Assembly: GCA_916700875.1 (NCBI GenBank)
Contig: CAKAKS010000031.1
Coordinates: 8,519,977 to 8,583,976 of the forward strand
Source: Sebastes aleutianus
Taxonomy: Eukaryota > Chordata > Actinopteri > Perciformes > Sebastidae
DNA length: 64,000 nucleotides
Direction of reading: 5' to 3'
The notes beneath the pieces were generated by a model. It did no database searches and was not told the origin of the DNA. It worked only from the letters and a program-made list of their open reading frames with translations. Shown piece by piece: positions 57,888 through 64,000 of this stretch (the first letter of the stretch is position 1; each line of letters begins with the position of its first letter). Position numbers and translations under genes: made by a program.

Positions 57888-58377
57888 TTAAAGGACCAGT
57901 GTGTAACAATTAGGGGACCTATTAGCAGAAATGGAATATAATACGAATAAGTATGTTTTCTTTAGTGTATATTCACCTGAAAATAAGAATCGTTGCGTTT
58001 GCTTTAACTTAGAATGAGCCGTTTATATCAACATATGAGCGGGTCCTCTACACAGAGCCGGCAGTCATGTTTCTACAGTAGCCCAGAACGGACAAACCAA
58101 ACACTGTTATCTTTTCCTGCTTGGGCCGGAGACGATAACGCCATTTGCTACCGTCACTTCACCATTCACGTCCCTCATACACACACACACACAAACTAAG
58201 CACTGGGTCTCCTCCAAATGACCTACGCTACTCTTACAACAACTGTCTCTAGAGAAGAGCATTCGTGTTTTCGCATCGGCCATCGTAGTTCTTCTACGCG
58301 CTTACGAGGAGAGGTTTCATTTGGTTGCAATCTGCAACCTCACCGCTAGATACCGCCAGATCACACTGTACCTTTAA
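57888..58377. mobile_element. TTAA-flanked MITE related to the 24.6-kb element
   Basis: The ends TTAAAGGACCAGTGTG and (complement) TTAAAGGTACAGTGTG form imperfect TIRs with TTAA at both borders. The interior shares TTTTCCTGCTT, GGCCGGAG, GACGATAACG and CCGTCACTTCAC, in the same order, with the 24568-25370 element. Confidence 0.75.
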
Positions 58378-58432
58378 AGTAAAATGGATGCAATACAATG
58401 GCTGTCTGGAAGGTATACAGTTACTCGAAATT

Positions 58433-58715
58433 AGAGCTAAAATGATTAGTCAAGTAATCATTTTTAGTCGATCAGCAGAAAAATAGTCGGCAACTATTTT
58501 GATGTCACGTTTTAACTAAAAATAGTGAAAACATGCCAAACATTCGCTGATTCCAGCTTCTCAGATGAGAAGATTTGCGGCTTTTCTTTGTCATATGTCA
58601 CTATAAACTGAATATCTTTGTGTATTTGACTTTTGGTTGAACAAAACAAGACATTTGAGGACATCACATTTGGCTCTGGGATCTAAAATTCAACAATAAA
58701 TGGCAAGAATGAATG
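58433..58715. mobile_element. hAT-like MITE fragment related to 33037-33377
   Basis: Contains GATTAGTCAAGTAATCAT, TAGTCGGCAACTATTTT, a CTATAAACTGAATATC stretch and TTTGAGGACATCA, parallel to the interior of the drg1 intron element. The right end is missing or diverged. Confidence 0.6.
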
Positions 58716-60385
58716 TAAAGTACGTGGTTTTTAGGCCAAATTGTCTGTTTCCACGTGTCTCCACTAAAAATGACTCTGTTGTTTCTCTCTCTGCATTCAG
58801 GCTCCTTGAATAAAAAACATTACAAAATAAGTGTTACATTAGCAGCATGCAGGATGCATTTTAAACTACTGATGAGAACATCTGCCGCCTCCACATTAGC
58901 ATTAGCTTCTGATCGCCTGGCCACCCCGACCAGAAGGTAGGCCGTTCCGCTGGGGACTTCAGTATGGGTGGATTTCAACACCCCTCATCACTCTTCTCCG
59001 CCCTGTCCTCCGTCATATACAGCAGCTTCCTCACATGGTCACCTCTGCTGCTGCTCCCTCCTCTTGTTCATCCCCTCCTTTCTCCTCATCACTTTCAATC
59101 CAATCTGCGGTTATCTTCGGCCAGAAGATTCACTGCTCAGTGTATTCACCCTGAACTAATGGCTCAGCCCATGACCGCCTTCGCCCGCTCGCTCACAGTG
59201 GTCATGCTTTCAGTCGTAGATACACTCTCTCAATCTTACTCCTCTCTCTGAGTTTCATGTTTGCAGATTAAATACTATCAAACTGCATTAGCTTCCCCTA
59301 CATTTGTCAAATAATCCCTCTTGTTGACACGCCACACTGATATTCCTCCACATCTGCTCCTGCTCTCTCCACTCAATCACCTCAAGGTCCTCTGCCTGCC
59401 TACCGGCCGTCACAACTGGCAATAGATGTTTCACAAAATGTTGCTGTCAGCAAATACAAGCTACGAGGTTTCCTGGCGGCTGTTGTTGCCACGAGAGCAG
59501 AAGCCTCTCTAAAGGAGAGAAAAGAAAAACTGCACATGATTATATTTTGGCGGACACCTCCTTAATATGCTAAGTAATGAGTTATACTGTGTCTGGTGAC
59601 TTCTCGGGATTTAAAATGAAAACATGCACATACGGTGACAATGTTTCTGCTTACAGTCTAGCATCTCTGAGAACAGGATTGTGCACAGGTCGGTTCATCC
59701 TTCAGCTCAGCTCATATTTGATATTCAAACTGTGCAGTTTGGATTTTCAGTGACTTTTTTCCCCCCAACTCCACAAATACCTGCCAGCATTACCCTTGAA
59801 GAATTTAATATATATTTCGAATTTAGGGATTGTACAAAAATTATTAGGGGTCAGAAAAGGCAGAGGGTTGTGTATTTTTTAATTTGTGCAGAAAGGAGGG
59901 TGGTAAAAATAATTCTTTCATGGCCCAGGATTATATTTAATTGCATCTTTTTCTTGCAGCATTTACTGTGAAACAAGCTTGAATAAATATATTAAAAAAT
60001 TACGACAAAAGATGCCTTTTCTGTGCGACATGGATCGTAAAGGTATACGTTATATGCAGAGGACAACAATCATGTCTCTGTATCAGGGCTTTTTTGCCTT
60101 ATGGTTTCTGTTGGCGTCAATATGTCAGTTTTCAGACACAGTAGATATAGATCTTTATAGTTATTAGGGATTGAACATAATCTATCTAAACAACGTGCCG
60201 TTTTTTCACAAGCCAACCAAATAGCTAATTCCACTCCTAACATGCGATTCAGGCTCTGTACACAGGTTTGTTCCATCAAGCTTGAAATCAGAGTTGAGTT
60301 GAGAAATTAAAGGTGGATGGGTGTTGCAATTTTGTCAATGTCAAAGGGAGGGTCCGAACCAAATATCAACAACCCTGGGTTGGGT
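58716..60385. other. kcnn2 5' intron, nothing recognised
   Basis: No frame resembling SK channel S1-S2 or the N-terminus was found here; no named repeat. Confidence 0.4.
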
Positions 60386-60850
60386 CTTGCTCATAGACTG
60401 TATATAAGAAATGGATGTAGTCACCGGGACATCACCCATTGGTTTGTGGACTACGGTTTTGAAGCCTCAAGTTTGACATTTTGGCTGTTGCCATCTTGCT
60501 TTTTTTGCAACCCGAAGTGACACGAGAGGGTGAAGTACAACCGAACACGACCAAAATGTCACAATTAACTTTCATGAACTGAAAACACAATGTGAAAGGG
60601 TTAAAGTTGTAAGACAAAAACAACTCCCAGACTGGACAGAGACTTGAAACTAGCGATTGAGACCATAAACTCATGTTTACAATGTTTACTGAGGTAATAA
60701 ATCAAGTGAGAAGTAGGCTCATTTTTTCTCATAGACTTCTATACAATCAGACTTCTTTTTGCAACCAGAGGAGTCGCCCCCCTGCTGGTTGTTAGAAAGA
60801 ATGCAAGTTGAAGGCACTTCAGCATTGGCTTCCCTTTTCAGAACAGGAGT
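60386..60850. mobile_element. Unclassified fish interspersed repeat
   Basis: Starts TCATAGACTGTATATAAG and AATGGATGTAGTCACCG, passes through AAGTGACACGAGAGGGTG and ends with CATAGACTTCTATACAATCA and GCACTTCAGCATTGGCTTC. I recall this as a high-copy fish sequence but cannot place it in a superfamily. Confidence 0.55.
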
Positions 60851-62235
60851 TTGCCGCCTGGTCTTGCGCTTTTAAAAAGTCAAGGTTTTAATTCCATAAG
60901 AAATAAGATGTTCATAATATCTAACACACACTGACTCGGCATCTTGCCAACTCTCCATTTAGTTTAATTTGGAACTTCTCATTATGGCAGTAAAAACTGT
61001 CCCAATCCCGGAGGGCTAATGGGATCAGTGACCTAGATTGTAAATTTTGCAGTGATATCTTACGTAAAATTGAATTGCTGAAGTAGTCATATTTCTCAAA
61101 TAAAAGCGCCTAATCAGCACGTTCAAGGACAAATAAAGCACATCGATAACATGGTGCACTGCCACTTTTCTCACAGACATACATGAATGCTCCACATAAA
61201 GCTTGACAGCTTTGAAGGCACTCTGACATTGCAGCCGCTCGCTCCGCTTTATCACACAACCTTCACTGAACCCACAACAGCAAACACAGCGTGCTTATTA
61301 TAGCTTCTGAGCCAATTATATGTCCACCAGCCACTGTACAAGAAATATCAAACTGTCAACAAGCTGGCACGTTACAACAAAAACAGAACAAGCTACAGCT
61401 AACACGTGTCCCCGAACAAACGGTACAACTGACCCACAAAGCCTCCGCAGCTCATTTATATTTATTTAAAGGCTACAATCAAAGTTCCCCCCAAACACTG
61501 AAAACACACGAATTAAATTTTCAGAGGCAGTTGTTCATATCAAATGAGCGACACCGAGCTCCTTTAACAAACTGACATCTGTCAGAGAAGTGTGTAACTC
61601 TAACCACAGCTCGTCTTGTTCGGCTTTCCAACTGAGTGTAATGTAGACACGGAAACACAAGCTGTGACTCCGCTCTGCTACGGTTTCTTACTTACAGAAT
61701 TAGAGCTCTGAAAGCGGCTAAATCTATTGTTTGGACACACAGCACAAGCAGCGTTTTATTTTACATTTTAAACAACAAACCCAGCCTGTCAAAAGCAGTT
61801 ACAAAGTTTGTTACCTCAAAACAATGTAATTAAACATTTACACGCAGGTTGCATAAGGAAAGCCTACTTGGTGGGTAAAAGCAATTATGGTAATGGATGA
61901 CCTGAAATACAATACTCAAGGGCCCTTTAGCTCAGAGCATCAAATATTCCATGCTAGCAGCAGAAGCAGCAGTTATGACAGAGAGGTGGAGGAAACTATG
62001 CTGTGTGTTTTAAATCATGTCACAATACGATACGGAGGAAGAGAGGCTGGCCTAAAAACAGACACGTTTAAATTAGTTACAGGAGGCTGACAAATAATTT
62101 AAACACAGCAAGTAAGGAAAGTAGAGACATGTCTTGAAAGAATGAAAGCAAAGAAGACTGCAGTCTGGCAATCAGCATCATGACACAACTAATAGAGGCT
62201 CAAAGAGGCCAATTGAATCTTATTTGTGTTGGTCA
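60851..62235. other. kcnn2 5' intron, nothing recognised
   Basis: No convincing coding exon or repeat was found. Confidence 0.4.
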
Positions 62236-62580
62236 AGTCAATAAAACATTACAATATATCGATATTGAGATATGACACTAGATATCGTCTTAGATTTTGG
62301 ATATAATATCCGGGTTTTCCTGGTTTTAAAGGCTCCATTACAGTTATAAGTGATGTTATTTTCTGAACTTACCAGACTGTTCTAGCTGTTTTATTATTTC
62401 CCTTTACCCACTTAATCATTATATCCACATTACTGATGATTATTTATCAAAAATCTCATTGTGTAAATATTTTGTGAAAACACCAATAGACAACCCTACA
62501 ATATTGTCGCAATATCAATCGGTATTTGGTCAAAATTATATTGCGATATTTTGATTTTCTCCATATCGCCCAGCCCTAGT
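62236..62580. mobile_element. hAT-like MITE, right end intact
   Basis: ATATATCGATATTGAGATAT opens the segment. It closes with TATATTGCGATATTTTGATT and CATATCGCCCAGCCCTAGTA. A matching left TIR is not clear, so it is probably truncated. Confidence 0.6.
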
Positions 62581-63139
62581 ACAGAGGAGGAGTAAGGAGG
62601 TAAATCAAACACACCCCACAACCCTTCCAAACAACTATAATACTGCCTTTGAATAACAGCAAGGAGGGGAAAAATAAAGGAGAAAGAAATTGTTCTTCGA
62701 AGGGGTAAATCATAGATAAAACAGTTGTTTTGTATCTATGGGGCAAATGGTCTCAGAAAACCATGATGACGTCAAACTGCATCAACAAAGAGGAACTTCA
62801 GTTTCAAGTTGGACCTTGCAAACAAACTAAATGAAAATTTGGAGAAATTGTAAGCAGATTTAGTTAGCTACTTAAAGGGTCAATTCACCCAAATTACAAA
62901 AAAACCCAACATATTTTCTCACTAAACACTATAGTGGTATCCTGGCATGCAGATAGTTTGGGTTTTATTTGCCCATATTATGAGATAGCTCTTCACCAAC
63001 ATGCTACCATGGTCACAATGACAAAGCAGGAACACCGTGGTCACATTCACACGGCTACACGTTCACACTTGGAAGCTGTCCAGTACAACCACAGTCTGAT
63101 CTGTTGGCCACTGAGCTGCTCCACTGGAGCGGTTGGAGT

Positions 63140-63215
63140 TAAGGTAGTCTCGCATAGCCAGACCTATCTCCACAGCACTGTGTCAGCGCTAAAGAAAGGT
63201 CTGGCTCCACACATT
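63140..63215. repeat. Small palindromic repeat fragment
   Basis: GCCAGACCTATCTCCACAG and, 20 bases on, GCGCTAAAGAAAGGTCTGGC form imperfect inverted arms, resembling a common fish MITE with AGGTCTGGC arms. Confidence 0.5.
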
Positions 63216-63389
63216 ATCATTCTGCTACAGGGGGGGAAATGTTTGTATTTCTTTAAACCGATCAAAATGATCTTGGACAGTGCAAAGCCCAGGATGCAGC
63301 GACGGTGCCCTTGCAAAATAGATAGCGCAGATAGTGGGAGAGGTGGAGAATGCTGGCTGAAGTAGGCAGCCAATGGCAGGCTTGTACCC

Positions 63390-63580
63390 ACAGTCTACAT
63401 CTGGTGAGTCAGACAAGGGTTAAGGGCCTTTCTCAAGGGCACCGCAGTAGTGGTAATGAGGGAGGGGAAAATGCTGCTTTTCACTTTCACCACTGGACTG
63501 CGGGATTGAATCGACAACCTTACAATGTTACCTTACGTCACAAGCTCGCTTCTCTAACCTTTAGGTCACCACTGACGTGT
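63390..63580. mobile_element. SINE-like interspersed repeat
   Basis: AAGGGCCTTTCTCAAGGGCA, then CGGGATTGAATCGACAACCT and ACAAGCTCGCTTCTCTAACC, is a familiar fish repeat. The GATTGAATCG part resembles a degenerate tRNA B box, which is inference. Confidence 0.5.
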
Positions 63581-63724
63581 AGCAGGTATAATGTTCAACA
63601 TGTTCGACATCCTAATTCAGTGTGTTGGCATTTGCTAGCTATCACAAAACACAGAGTTCAACTGAGGGTGATAGGAATGCCTTTTGTTTTGCAGGTATTT
63701 GATCATAAGCCAAAGTTTTAAAGA

Positions 63725-64000
63725 AATTAAAACGTTGACGTGATGAAGACGTCGGATTAAAAGTTAAAGGATCACCAACAGTTATAATAATTCATCCTGA
63801 GGGGACCATGAATGTCCAAACCAAATTTCATGGCAATCCATCTAAAGAGACATTTCACTCAGAACCATAACCATCAACCTCATGGTGGCATTAGAGGAAA
63901 AGTCAGGGGGTCACCAAAGACAATAGGCTTCACCCTCCAGAGAATGTGTGCACAAAGTTTCATGGAAATCCATCCAACAGTCAGTCTGGACCAAAGTGGT
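63725..64000. repeat. Interspersed repeat with two ~130-base subunits
   Basis: GGATCACCAACAGTTATAAT ... CAAATTTCATGGCAATCCAT is followed by GGTCACCAAAGACAATAGGC ... CAAAGTTTCATGGAAATCCAT, giving two imperfect tandem copies. It runs past the window end. Confidence 0.55.

Noticed and set aside
62934..63721. Plus-strand frames of 123-143 codons
   Set aside because: They overlap interspersed repeats (63140-63215, 63390-63580) and show no domain; best explained by chance.
57389..64000. Search for kcnn2 exons encoding the N-terminus, S1 and S2
   Set aside because: No frame with the expected hydrophobic S1-S2 text or a suitable donor was seen, so these exons are taken to lie beyond the window.

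Overview
This window is nuclear DNA from a bony (teleost, probably percomorph) fish. Four vertebrate genes with GT-AG introns and conserved protein families are interleaved with fish-type repeats: degenerate LINE-1 pieces, TTTATTGATCC-type retroposon tails with (GATA)n, TTAA-flanked and hAT-like MITEs, and many microsatellites. I saw no operon, CRISPR, phage, tRNA or rRNA feature. All identifications are by eye; no search was run.

Layout. (1) 1-6.4 kb, minus strand: the 5' part of a sodium/phosphate cotransporter (slc20a1, PiT-1 type), with a non-coding exon 1 and four coding exons; the rest lies beyond the left edge. (2) 6.4-16.5 kb: a repeat-dominated intergenic block with duplicated LINE-1 fragments, a GATA array, a short VNTR and a 3.6-kb higher-order minisatellite. 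(3) 16.6-22.8 kb, plus strand: complete stard7 (8 coding exons, 404 codons). An inverted copy of the minisatellite family sits in its first intron, so the promoter and exon 1 lie between inverted arms. (4) 22.9-32.2 kb: intergenic, with a CpG-rich TTAA element, tandem LINE-1 3' fragments and an unexplained low-confidence coding-like block near 30.1-30.7 kb. (5) 32.2-41.3 kb, minus strand: complete drg1 (9 exons, 366 codons), with several MITEs in its introns. (6) 41.3-45.1 kb: intergenic. (7) 45.1-64 kb, minus strand: the 3' part of an SK-type calcium-activated potassium channel gene (kcnn2-like), with six exons from the S3 region to the stop; the exons for the N-terminus, S1 and S2 lie beyond the right edge.

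The genes are independent units: phosphate import, mitochondrial/cytosolic phosphatidylcholine transfer, a translation-associated GTPase and a calmodulin-gated potassium channel. They show no shared pathway. The unusual content is in the repeats: a higher-order minisatellite with an inverted partner around the stard7 5' end, related CpG-rich TTAA elements at two loci, nested TTAA elements in a kcnn2 intron, and microsatellite or MITE sequence abutting drg1 splice sites.
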